Shown here: piece by piece, positions 46,807 through 57,918 of the stretch | How the letters are laid out: each line of letters opens with the position of its first letter | Position numbering within the stretch: the first letter of the stretch is position 1 | NCBI RefSeq assembly: GCF_019320115.1 | Contig: NC_089584.1 | Coordinates: forward strand, 59,392,852 to 59,456,851 | Origin: Miscanthus floridulus | Taxonomy: Eukaryota > Streptophyta > Magnoliopsida > Poales > Poaceae | DNA: 64,000 nt | Reading direction: 5' to 3' | Program-made: the position numbers and the translations under genes | The notes under the pieces: generated by a model | The model's input: only the letters and a program-made list of their open reading frames with translations | What the model was told of the DNA's origin: nothing | Databases searched by the model: none

Positions 46807-47325
46807 CCCTTTCCCTCTTGAGTCTTGACTCCTGACCTTGCTCCCGCAGGCCCGCACCTAATTCAAGCTAGTTGCGTAATTTTCCCTTTTTTCATTTTTT
46901 ATCGAGATATATATTCCCTCCTCGTCTCGAAAAAATATAACTCAGCACTGTATGGAGTTAAAGTAATTTAAATTTAGCCAATTACATATAAAAATATAAA
47001 TAGTTGTCATTAAATAAGTATTATTGAATTTGTAATTAGATATATTTATAATATATTTATTGGGTATTAAAAATATTAATATTTTTGTTTATATACTATT
47101 TGGTTAAACTTTGAACACTTTAATCGAGAATGTGTCTAAATTTGTATTCCTTTCAGGACAGAAGTAGTAGCTGTTTAAAAATCTTTGCCACACAATTTTA
47201 TATCTTTACAATTTTAACTAATTAGTATTTCTCATATCTTAGTTAGTAGAGTATGTTTATAGAGCTTTTCGTTTATGATAGGCAATAAGGACTTTGATTG
47301 TGGTATTTTCAAGAGTCATATAGAA
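46807..47325 (-). promoter_or_regulatory. DLH upstream region with a Stowaway-like MITE
   Basis: About 520 bp separate exon 1 from the left target copy of the large MULE. From about 46917 to 47168 lies an AT-rich element with ends TCCCTCCTCGTCTCGAAAAA and, reversed, a sequence with TCTGTCCTGAAAGGAATACA, resembling Stowaway termini. No clear TATA box was identified on the minus strand. Confidence 0.45.
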
Positions 47326-47803
47326 TAAAATGAAGGGAAAACTGTGTTTTTGCCTCTGTCCAGAAGTTCAATTGTGATTTTACTCTTATTTTTTCAACTT
47401 TGTGATTGTACCTTTGTTATTTTGAAACGAAGGAGCAGTTTGCCCCTTGTTTGGATGTTCGTTATTTAGAGGCTGATTAAAGGATTTAAATAAAATAAAA
47501 CACATGAAATCTGATGTGAAATGGCTAAAATGCCCTTATCACGGTTATCCCACCCGTACCGTGTCCATCGTGCCTATTGGGCAGGGCGCGTGACATCGAC
47601 GGGGGAGGCATGATCGGCGGGCTCACGGCGCGGCTAGGCAGGCGCTGCGGCCGTGCAAGCTCACGGCGCGGCGAGTGCGGCTGGGCGGGCGTCGCGGCAT
47701 GGCCAGCGGGCGTGGCTGGCTAGGCACCGCGTCCGGGTGGGCGCGGTGCATGGCGGGGGCACAGGCGCGTAGCTAGGTGGATGTCACGGCATCGGCAGTG
47801 GGC

Positions 47804-49228
47804 CACTACTACTGTAATGTTTTTACGCAGCGGGCGACATCGGTTTTCCGCGGCGGGCAAAGCTGTCCGCCGTGGTTCAAAGGCCACGGGAAATCATGGC
47901 TTTACCGTAGCGGGCCAACTTGCCCACCACGGTTAATCAATTAACCGTGGCGGGCAGGTTAGGATGCCCGCCGTGGTTAATGGTTTGGAAAAAAACAAAA
48001 AAAACCCTAGCGAGCCCAATTGAGCCCATCACCAGGCCCAATCGAGCCCGCTACCAGGTGCATCGGATCTGCTGCGGACGTGCTCGCTGTCATCATCCTT
48101 GTGTGTGGATCTCGCCGGCCTCTGCCTCCTCGTGCCGATGGAGCTCGCAGACCCGCTCGCGGTCGTCGTCCTCGTGCGTATGGATCTCGCCGGCCTCCGC
48201 CTCCTCGCGCCGCTAGAGCTCACGGACCCACCTGGACTAGCCACTGTGGTGGTCAGGATATCCTTGCATCGGATCTGGGCGGCCCAAGGGAAGGCGGCGG
48301 CGCTCCTGGACCGGACCTGCATGCATACACCGGATCCACTGTCATTGATTGGATCCACCGCAGCTCCAACCCGCCGCACCACCGGAGAGAGAGGAAGGCC
48401 CGAGATGGGCGCCACGCCCACAGGATCTACGCTGCCGTCGATTGGGAGGGAGGGAGCCACCGCCCCGACGTGGATCCGCGACGTCTCCGTGGGTTGGGGC
48501 CGCCCCCCTCCGAGGATCCGTGCCGACGCCGCCCAGCCGTGGATCTACAAGGGTGTGAGTGTGAGGGACGAGATCTACCATTGATCTGAGAGAGAAGAGA
48601 GAGGGCTCCATGCCGCATACCTCTCCTTGCGTCGGATCTGCCGCCACCGTCGGGGCCTCCACGCCGGCCGGAGGAGGGAGAGGAAAGGACGCCGTCGGGG
48701 CCTCCACCGCCACCGTTGGGGCGTCCACCACCGGCCGGAGGAGGGAGAGGAAGAGGCACCGTCGGGGCCTCCACCGCCGCCATCGGGGCCTCCACCGTCG
48801 GCCAAAGGAGGGAGAGGCAGGGGCACCGTTGGGGCGTCCATCGCCGCCGTCGTTGGAGTGGGGAGGCCGGCTGCACCCAAAACCCTAAGTAGCTATATAT
48901 ACGTGTAGATGAATATCGGGCTAGCTTGGGCCTAATGGGCCTAGGCCTTTTCCGTGGCGGGCTTTTAACGTTGTCCGCCACGGTAAATCAATTTACCGTG
49001 GCGGACGTCTTAAGTAGCCCGCTGCGGTAAATAGGCATATTCTGTGGCGGCCAATTTAAGACGTCCGCCACGGTAAATCGATTTACCGTGGCAGGCAAAA
49101 GTGCCCGCTGCGGTAAATAAAAAATGCCCGCCGCGGTAAATCGTTGGATTAACAGCAGCGGGCAAAAATAGGTGCCCGCCGCGGAGTGCAAAAGTGCAAC
49201 GCTGCGCAAAATCGTTTGTGTAGTAGTG
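47804..49228. mobile_element. Non-autonomous CACTA element (1425 bp), TSD GGC
   Basis: It begins CACTACTACTGTAATG and ends, reversed, CACTACTACACAAACG; both continue to a matching GCGCAGCG-like word near 29 bp. GGC flanks both sides (47801-47803 and 49229-49231), the 3-bp duplication of CACTA transposons. Subterminal zones carry many copies of a TTTACCGTGGCGGGC-like word in both orientations, the usual transposase-binding repeats. The GC-rich middle (48020-48900) has long Arg/Pro frames on both strands that look compositional; no transposase is present. Confidence 0.92.
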
Positions 49229-49422
49229 GGCGCGCAGCCGGGCGTGGTGGGCGGGCGGGTGGGCGGCCGCGTGCAAGAAGGGCGCCGCGGTCTCGTGCGA
49301 GGCTGGAACAACCAGCAAGAGCCCCCATCTCCGGTAAGAGGAGGCGGCAGAGGGATCCGATGAGAAGGCTCTTTTCCTGTAGGGCATGACCTGCCGTGAG
49401 CGCCGCATGGGAAGGTAGCAAT

Positions 49423-52400
49423 TGTAACACCCCAGGTGTTTGTCACCAGTTAAGTAATGGGTTTGAGCTCAAACATGACATGTTAAGTGGTGATGAAGGT
49501 GTCAAGATCAAATCTACGAGAGTGAGCTCCAACTTAAACTTGGACAACACACCCTTAATTACATGTGGACCCTTGTCAAGATTATGCAAGAGTAATTTTA
49601 AATGTGCTTATTTTATGTACATTACATCAACATGCAGCCATCTTGACCAGTGAAAAAGTTTCATGATGTTTGGAGTCAAGAAGTCGCATGAAATGATAAG
49701 TTATAATCTTTCTTGGATTGGTTTATTAAGTGAATGGAATTATAGATCATCGACCAAACCTTGCTACCTTGCCCAAATGACTCTAAATGAACTCTACAAC
49801 AAAAGTCATGAAGGGTTCGTGTTGAGTAAATGTCAAGAAAATGCCTCAATTGGTCAAAAACCCTAATTCCAGGGTTTAACGAGGTGCTGCATTGACCAAG
49901 ATAAAGCAATGGTTTATGTACCAGATATGAAGTTTGACCTTTAATAGAAGTTGAAGTTTGAGTGGAGTACAACAAAATTTGTCTTGGACCAAGACCTGAT
50001 TCAACTTCTAAGTGACTCAAACAGTGGTGTCAAGTTTGAATCAGCTACTGTTTTTAGCCCCAGAAAATATTCTAAGTCTGAGATTAGTGGCAAGAATAGT
50101 TGACATCCCACGTTCTCTAAATTTTGCTAAGCAACTTGTATTGATCAAAAAATAGAAGTTGGAGATAATTCGTTGGAGAAGAGCATACAAAAAGCTAGAT
50201 CGGGTTTGACCGAGTTTTGACCTCTGAAAGCGAGTTTCCATGACCGTTATCAATGAGTTGGCGCTATCATCTTAGAGATTAATTACCCACTGATCTGTTG
50301 CTCAAATGACTTGAGTGTCTTAATGAAAAATGTAGAGCAGGCCGAGGTGAATAAACTTCATTTTTGGCCCAAAGTCTAATTCGGCCCAGAAGCAGCCCAA
50401 ATTGGCTCCCCACCATGTCCACTCCGGCACCCGCCACCTGCTCGACCGAATGCCAACGTGGCGCCGTGCATGGACACCGCGTGCCGCACCATGCAGACAC
50501 GTGCCCTACTGTGTGTGTCGAGCTCCTACCTCCCCCTCACGTCGGTGCGGTGGCAGAGGCTCCCTCTCCACTCACGCTCACTCCCTCTGCACTCCCCATC
50601 GCCCCTCTTGCTCCCTACCTCTCTCTCGCCGCGGGCAGCCATGGGCGCAGCCCCTCCCTGCGTGCGTGGCCGGGCGCAGCTGGCCACAGCCGGCCGAGCC
50701 CGGGCCAGGGCATGCCCACGCCCGAGCTGGCTGCCCCCCTTGCCTCGGTGCCGTTCCCCCAGCCGGCCGAGGCAGCCGCTGGCCGGCCCCGACGGCCGCA
50801 ACGCACCTCTGCCTCTTGTCTGCTCGGTCTGAAGAAGAAGATGGGGTGAAATGTAAATAGAAACAAGTTTCAAGGTTCCCATTGTAAGATAGCTAGAGAC
50901 AAGAGTTTACCTTTCTGGGCTTGTTCGATTCGTGAAAAGTTGAGGGTTCCTGACGTAAAAGTATTTTTCTTTTATGTTTTCCTTTTATGCATATTCTGTG
51001 CTGAACTTTGGAAAATAGTAATAATTAATAGAAAAATCGTAAAATAGCAAATGAGGACTTTTTGGAATTCCTGTGAAATTATACATGCAGTAGATCTATA
51101 ATATGGCATTATTTAGTTTAAAGTTTTTTCCGTAGAAATCAATTTATGCAGTTAGGTTTTTAATACTAGTTATGTCTTATCTTTTTCATAACTCCAGTTC
51201 CTGCGTTCAAATAAATGTAAAATGTTTAAGGTAGGCTACTAATTCTATGTGTATGCTGCAGTAAAAATGTCAGGATTTTAGGATTGATAGTTTTAGAGAT
51301 ATAAAAATAACAAATGTCCTGTGTTGCTTTGCTCCTATTCTGAATAGGACTGCATGTTTGTATTAATTGGATCAGATAAATTATGAATTATGACTTGGTG
51401 ACAATATATGAGTTGTAGTACTTTTATTAAGCTTTCAAAAAAGATAAAGAACATAATTTTTGGTTAAGTATATTTTTAGTTATAGTTGCCTAAATTTTTG
51501 TGGCTGTTTCTGCCCAAACCCAGACATGATTGCCTTGTTGGTACTGTGGGGATATTTTAATAGTAGAATTAGCTCTAGGTGTTTATAAAAAAGTTGTTTA
51601 TAATTTTCTAAGTGTTCTAAAAAGTCTAGAACCACATTTATTGGACATGTAGAACTCTACTTATAGCTGTTTAAAGTGGCATGTCAGATTCTGTCCATGT
51701 TTTGGATAGAGATGCATTCATTGGATTAATTGACCTTGTTAACTATAGAATCATCTTATGATGATAATAATAAAGTTGTAGGTAACTCTATAAGATTTTC
51801 AAAAAGTTATGATTCATGTTTGTTGGAAGTCTAGAACTCCAGTTATGCTTCTCTGAAGTTTCTATCAGTTTTCTGTACCACTACTGTTTGGGCTGCATAT
51901 GCAGTCTTGCTTGTGCAATTATTTTTGTGGTGTAAATGATGTTTGATGTGGTTGTAGTGAATACCAAAGTTGTAGATAATTTTATAATATAACTTGTGAT
52001 AAATTTTCATGACCATAGGCCTGATAATTTAGGAGCTATAGATTTTGCAAGTTCATTGTCAGATTTTGCATGCTCTCTATATAGATTTGAATGATTGTGT
52101 TGTTTGACTTAGCTAAGCTTTAAATCATGTCTTGGAGATAATATAATAAGTGTAGCGATTTTCATGAGCTTTCCAAGTTGTTAAGTATCACACATTTTGG
52201 TGGTCTAAATCTTCAGTTATAAGATTGTGAATTTGCATGACAGAATCTGTCCAAGTCTGGATAGAGGTGCTCAATTGTGCTTGATTGACCTTGTTAATGG
52301 TGGAATCACCTTGTGATAATAATAAATATGTTTTATATAATTTAATAAGATTTCTAAAAAGTTAAGGTTCATGCTTGTTTGATGTTTGTAACTCCAGTTA

Positions 52401-54598
52401 TGCCATTTTGAAACTACTACTACTTTTTCTGTCCTAGTTCTGTGCAGATATGAAACATTGGCATGCTTGACCTAGTTAGCTTTGGAATAAGCTTTTGGTG
52501 ATGATAACAATATTGTAGGCAATTTAATTAGCTTTCCAGAAAGCCTAGGATCACCTTCTTTGGATGTCTGGATCTCTAGTTATGGTTAAAACAAGTGACT
52601 GCTATGTGCTGTCCAGATTTCTATACATGTGCTAGGTGATTCCTTTAGCTTGCTCTTGTTTGGCTTAACATGTTGGTTAGTTCTTCATCGATGCATGTGT
52701 GCAATATCTGAACTTAAGTTCACTTGTGTGCCATACCTAATATGCTTGCTATCCCTCTATAATAGGTTGTGTGATGTTTAGTTAAATAACTCTAGGTGCT
52801 TATGTCTTGCATGATATTATGGTTGCCTTGAATGCTATTATGTGATGCATCTCATATTACCATTCTTCATATTCATGCACTTGCATCTCATCTAGGTACG
52901 CTAGATGAACCATGTGAAGGACGTGATGTTGGAGCCAAACCCGAAGACGGTGTATGGTGGACCTATCCCGAAGATGGAAGGACTGGATAAGTGCTAGGAT
53001 GGGAGATACTCACCAAGCGAGTGTCACCTAACAACACTAACCTAGTGTTGAATTCCAGGCAAGCCCCAAAGCATTCTAAGTCTCTCATTGTTTTACAAAA
53101 TACTACTTGAGTCCTTCATGTTTAATGCATTAGGTATAAGAGTTGACTGGAAACACTTGATGCATGGAACTACCTTGTCCAGATATATACACCTTTAACC
53201 CTATGTAGGTCAAGGATCGAATGTATGCTTAGCAATGCTTAGACCAGTAGAAGTCGGGTGATTTCTTGTCACCTACGAGATATAGGTGGATACCAAAGCC
53301 CGATTGGCTATATTTGCTATCGTGGAAATAACCATGTGTTAATAATGAATGGAGACCAGACGGGATGTCGATAGAGAAGCAACAAGACATGGAGGTCTTG
53401 GGTGTGGATCTATCCCCGTCTGTGTCAATTAAGGACCGTACCATTATTGACACTTTTTGACAAGATTGAACGCATGCCTATCACTTAGCTGGCCGGATAA
53501 CTTATTCCGACCGCGAAGCCGAGTAGCTCAACTCAGGCCGGGCCCTGCTCTGTTAAAGTGCACACTCTGGATGGAAGTAAGGATGTGCGGGGAGCGGATC
53601 AATAGACCATGGGCAAGCATGACCTGAGCGACCTGATCCAGGACCGTGGGCAGGCATGGCTTGAGCGACCTAGCTACCGTCAGTCCCTGATTGTGCGGTG
53701 CTGGGCGATCCCACGAAATGTGGACATGAGTTATACCAAAGGTGACCTAAGGCTACCGTGGCTGTTAGACCTGGGTTTGTGTTAGGAATAAATTCCCAGC
53801 TGGTTGAAATCGATTCGAATCGTCGTCTCTCCCGGACAGTGAGAAACTTGGCTAGTCCCAACATCGTAGTAACTGTATTATGGAATATGATGGTTATGAT
53901 GAATATGAAAATCTTACACCAGCTATGGTTACTATTGTATGCTATCAAATGATATACCACATGTTTGGCACATGTTAGTTGCTAATCTAGAGATGAATAG
54001 CTATAATTAACTTGATGACCAAAGTATAATTGTACAACTGAATTAGTCGCGTTTTATGCAAAATGTTGTCAAGCTAGCTCCACTTATAAAGCCTTACATG
54101 ATCCTTGGAGTCATTTTATTTCTGGTTTATGACGGGTAAGTCTAGCTGAGTACATTCGAGTACTTAGGGTTTATCGCACCATGTTGCAGGTGAAGTTCTC
54201 GGCATGCTGAAGATGGTGGCTAACCGCCGGTGGGTTCGGTGACTTTATATTTATTTCTCATCTATATACTTTTATTAGAGGATGTCACTTATGCTAGCAA
54301 TGTATTTGGAATTTATATTAATGTAATAATTTGAAAGCTCTGTTGTTTTCACTAACCGGTTTTAAAACCCAAACTTGTACAATTATTTGTGAACCCATTT
54401 ATAATATTATTTTTGTTGTAACTCTGTGTATGCGATGTGTATTTGCTTAATCACGATCTTGGTTGTGATGTTAATTTACCGAGGTCCTTCGTGACACTCG
54501 ACGGACTACCTGGTTTATATAAGTGAAAGTATGCGCGTGTCATTGTGTTAGCGGGGACAACCATACTTATCTTGTATAAATTGGGCGGTTCTATCACA
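49423..54598 (+). repeat. Long solo LTR, copy 2 (5176 bp)
   Basis: It begins TGTAACACCCCAGGTG and ends GGGCGGTTCTATCACA. Flanking pentamers are GCAAT and ACAAT, one transition apart, consistent with an old 5-bp duplication. No PBS or polypurine tract adjoins it, so it is a solo LTR left by recombination. It matches long LTR copy 1 over its length. A GC-rich stretch (50360-50880) has frames on both strands that I do not call genes. Confidence 0.82.
51430..52660. repeat. Degenerate tandem array of about 181 bp period in long LTR copy 2
   Basis: The AGTTAT-like core recurs at 51478, 51659, 51841, 52034, 52215, 52396 and 52578: spacings 181, 182, 193, 181, 181 and 182 bp. Ordered words such as CAGATTCTGTCC, GTTAACT, GATAATAATAA and AAGTTGTAG recur between cores. 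Seven units are visible, two more than I could place in copy 1. Confidence 0.78.
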
Positions 54599-55904
54599 AC
54601 AATTGTCGTTGGAGCTGCGTCACACCACCTTGCTACGCTGCTGCATGCATCGACCGAGCAGTGACCGAGTGATGTAGACTAGGCCCGATCTTCCGAAAGG
54701 TATGATAGCATCGATTGATGGAGACTCGACGTTCACGATCTAGGCTTTGAACCAAGACTGATTTGGACCCCCGCAACCGTTACACCACTGCTCCATTGGT
54801 TATCAACCACGCGAACACGATTGACCTCGCCGAGAAGGCTTTCCTGCAAGCGAATCGAGAACACAAGCAAGAACAAGATAAACACAATCTGAAATTGCAA
54901 ATAAATATGAGGCTTATGATAATGAAAAAGAGTTCAAGTCTTTATTCGAAAGGACTAATCGCCACAGGCGAACAAGATCAAGAACTGGGGCCCTGGTTCA
55001 CAGCAAGCAGCCTTGGCGGCACAGTTGCAGCAAAACGATGTCTGTTTCACAAGGAAATTAAGAACTAAACAAAACCCCCAAACCCTAAAGAGAGCGACGG
55101 CTGGTATTTATAGAGTCTTGGGCGTCACCTCCCTGGACGCGCCCCCTAATGGGCCCAAACACGATACACGGTCCAACGGACTAAAAGATGGTGTCGCAGC
55201 ACCCTGACAGATTCTGGACGCTGACTTGTTTCGACGATTTCCGTTGATTCCGAAGGGCTTTTGACGTGAGACCAATTGGGTTGGCTTCCTTATCAAATTA
55301 ACTTTCCAACCATATGTGGATCGTCGAAAATAGAGTCCGGATACGTCCTGGGTGACCAATTTAAGGCAGACTGGTCCTAGAACCCAAGACCGACTCGAAC
55401 TTGAGTTGCTTTGGGCCTCCACCTCGGGCACTCGAACCGAATTAGCCTCGGACCTCCTTCTTGCTTAGGACACCCTCGCTGATCTCCTTGGTCTCCATAT
55501 GGCTCTCCAAGCATGGTCATATGTATAGAGGTCATGTCCTTATCACCGAGCAGCAAGAATAGGAGCGGCGATGGCAACGCGGTGATGGCAACGAGAGCCT
55601 GAACGGCATTGGCATGTAGCACAGGCTGCAGGCAAGGTGTTCGCCGGAATACAACAATGGACTTGACTTGCTGATTTCATTTGTTATTTTGCTCCTAACT
55701 GTTTTTTGGTATCATAGTCAGAACAGGACTACTATAGACACCCAACATGTGATTTGTGAATAATTTTTCCAATATTAAATCTGAACTGACCAAATATAAT
55801 AACCATTTTTTTCAAAATACAGTTTATGTGTCTTATTCCAAATTAGGGGTAAAATCACAAATAGCCCTAAAAACCAGGGGTAAAATCACAAGGGCATATT
55901 TGTC
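54599..55904. other. Internal DNA of the large MULE, probably retrotransposon-derived
   Basis: No conserved protein domain is visible. Words such as ACCGTTACACCACTGCTCC and CGGCTGGTATTTATAGAG (a TATA-like context near 55107) suggest an LTR or promoter-like segment captured by or inserted in the MULE. Frames at 54763-55207 are not supported as genes. Confidence 0.4.
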
Positions 55905-56229
55905 CTTTGGTACAAAAGTTAACACCGTTAGGGGATGATGACGGAATAGGGGTAAAGTGGTGCTTCGTTCTGAAAAAGCAGGGACAAATTCACAAAGCTA
56001 AAAAAGCAGAGACAAAATCACAATATCGATATAAAATAGGGGCATGAACGCAAGAGTCCCTAAAATGAAATGTGGTTGAAACATCTATTTTCAATGAAAA
56101 GATTCATTCTACGGATTTATAGAAATTTAATTTGATGACTAATTGATAACCATGCCAAAAGAGTTTCATTCAATTCTTCTCTCTCTTCTAAAAAATATTG
56201 CCACATCATAACAAATGTTTATGTCACGG

Positions 56230-57225
56230 CTTCTTAAATACAAATCAAACTCTGATGAAGCTAACAAGAGTGGATGAACTCATTGATCCGAACACAGGTG
56301 GGTGCGACGAACAGTTGGTACGTGATACTTTCTAGCAAGAGGAAGCCGAGGCTATTTTGACAATCCCAAACGAAGAAGGAATGCTGAATTGGGTAGCTTG
56401 GCACTTCGATTCAAAGGGCCTTTTCTCTGTAAAATTGACATACAAGCTTGCTGTGCAGATTAGCGACAACGAGGCTGGACGGGCAGCTGGGACGTGTGCG
56501 GAGAGGAGCTTAGCGAAATTTCAATACCCTTGGCACAAAATATGGTAGCTGAAAGTGCCAAACAAGGTCCAAATGTTCTTTTGGCGTTTCGTCCAGAACA
56601 GCCTACCAGTTCGGAATAATCTAAAAAGAAGTAGCAAAACCAAAACAATCTGTTCGATGTGCAATAGATTTGACGAAGACTGCGACCACCTCTTTTTCAT
56701 TGCAAAAGGCCCGGGAGTGTTGGCAGTCCATGCATTTGGAGGAGGTGCGGTGCAGTCCGGGGAAAAAAGTAGCTCTAAAGATATGGACAATGTAACCAGA
56801 TCTTCAACTGAAAATTGTGGTACGGCTTTGAAGGTGGTGGATGGCGAGGAATAAGGCAAATGCGTGAGAAAAGGGTGCAAGTTGCTGGGGATGCAACGCA
56901 GTGCAATACCATTTGAATGAGTTTGCAAAATTGAAAGGCTCAAACAAGCCCCGAAGTCAGGTTTCGCAAACAAAGTGAAAGCCACCACAGGAAGAGCACT
57001 AAGCTAAATGTTGATGCGGCGTTCTCGACTTTAACAAGGATGGGAGGTTAGGGTTATGTGGCAAGGGACGACACAGGATCCGTGAAAGACATTCGGGCGG
57101 GCTTCATCCAAAGAGTTGCAAGTGTCCTTCATGATGAAGCTCCGGTAGCTTGCTACGGTCTGGACAGAGTAGCACAGCTGCGATTGACAAGGATTATTTT
57201 GGGACTGACACCTCAAATCAGGTAA
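56230..57225 (+). pseudogene. LINE-type reverse transcriptase C-terminal remnant (zinc-binding and RNase H-like parts)
   Basis: The frame reads DELIDPNTGG, then NWVAWHFDSKGLFSVKLTYK and VPNKVQMFFWRFVQNSLPVR, with CSMCNRFDEDCDHLFF, matching the zinc-binding domain at the end of plant L1-type RT proteins. After a frame change near 56860, a weak RNase H-like block (VDAAFSTLTRMGG, GYVARDD) lies at 57010-57220. There are several stops and frameshifts. No poly(A) tail or ends were found, so it is an old fragment. Confidence 0.65.
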
Positions 57226-57918
57226 AGCGTTGACAATAAATCTGCTGGACCGTGTCCCGGAAGGTGCTCTTTTTAGATAAATTCGTGAAATTATGGCTTA
57301 GCAACTTTATATCCTGTTCCATCTCAATTTATCCTAGAACCTGTAATAGGTGGCCGATTGTATAGCCAGCGCCAGCCATGGTGTAGCCAGCCATGGGCAT
57401 CGGCAGCTCAAGGAGGCGGGCAAGAAAGGGGTGGACGCACTGAAACAGATAGCTGAGAAGGATGAGCTCGAAAGGAAGGAGAAGATGGGTAATTTTGTAA
57501 TCCCGTTCTTCATGCAGTTAGTGGAATGTTAAAATATTTGCCCACAATGTAATCGTTTTTGGTCATTAGTTTATCTATTGAGAAGGACAATGTAATTTTG
57601 GGAGAGAGAGAGAATAGAGAAGAAATGAGGTTACCAAATTCTGGTTGAATGTTCTAATGTTGCATGCAACAGGTTATTTTATCAAGACAGCTCAGGTATA
57701 AGGGGAAAATCCCATTTTGAATTAGCAATATGTGATTAAAGGGGAACACATTCAAGACGAGCCATCAGCCATAGCAACATTAGATTTTATTGCGGTGGAA
57801 TTGTCTACGTTCAACCAGAACTTGGTAACCCGACTGCAGGTTACGCCCAAAATGACATTGTCAGCAACAGATTCTAGACGAACCATGTCAACATTCAAGA
57901 TGAACCTAAGAACAAAAC
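57226..57918. other. Unassigned intergenic DNA left of the solo LTR
   Basis: I see no recognisable gene. A 60-codon frame at 57350-57532 has a Lys/Glu-rich middle (KQIAEKDELERKEKMG) but no known family. A short GA-rich run lies near 57603. Confidence 0.4.
57914..57918. repeat. 5-bp target-site duplication, left copy (AAAAC)
   Basis: AAAAC before the LTR start TGTGGTAG is repeated exactly at 62188-62192. Confidence 0.85.

Larger units (their letters stand above)
47335..56060. mobile_element. Mutator-like element with a perfect 9-bp TSD, split by a CACTA element and a solo LTR
   Basis: The left end (GGGAAAACTGTGTTTTTGCC) and right end, reversed (GGGACTCTTGCGTTCATGCC), head inverted repeats of about 140 bp that share ATTGTGATTTT, CTTTGTGA, AACGAAG and TTTxCCCCT in order. 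TAAAATGAA occurs exactly at 47326-47334 and 56061-56069. Removing the CACTA element and solo LTR leaves about 2.1 kb. That remainder includes a GC-rich part (47560-47803, 49229-49422) and 54604-55750, which looks like retrotransposon-derived DNA. No transposase is seen, so it is non-autonomous. Confidence 0.82.

Noticed and set aside
48020..48981. Frames up to 189 codons in the CACTA interior
   Set aside because: Overlapping Arg/Pro-rich frames on both strands in GC-rich, repeat-like DNA; no transposase or captured gene motif is visible.
51430..52660. Possible CRISPR-like array because of regular spacing
   Set aside because: Units are contiguous degenerate tandem repeats of about 181 bp in a plant LTR, not short identical repeats with unique spacers.
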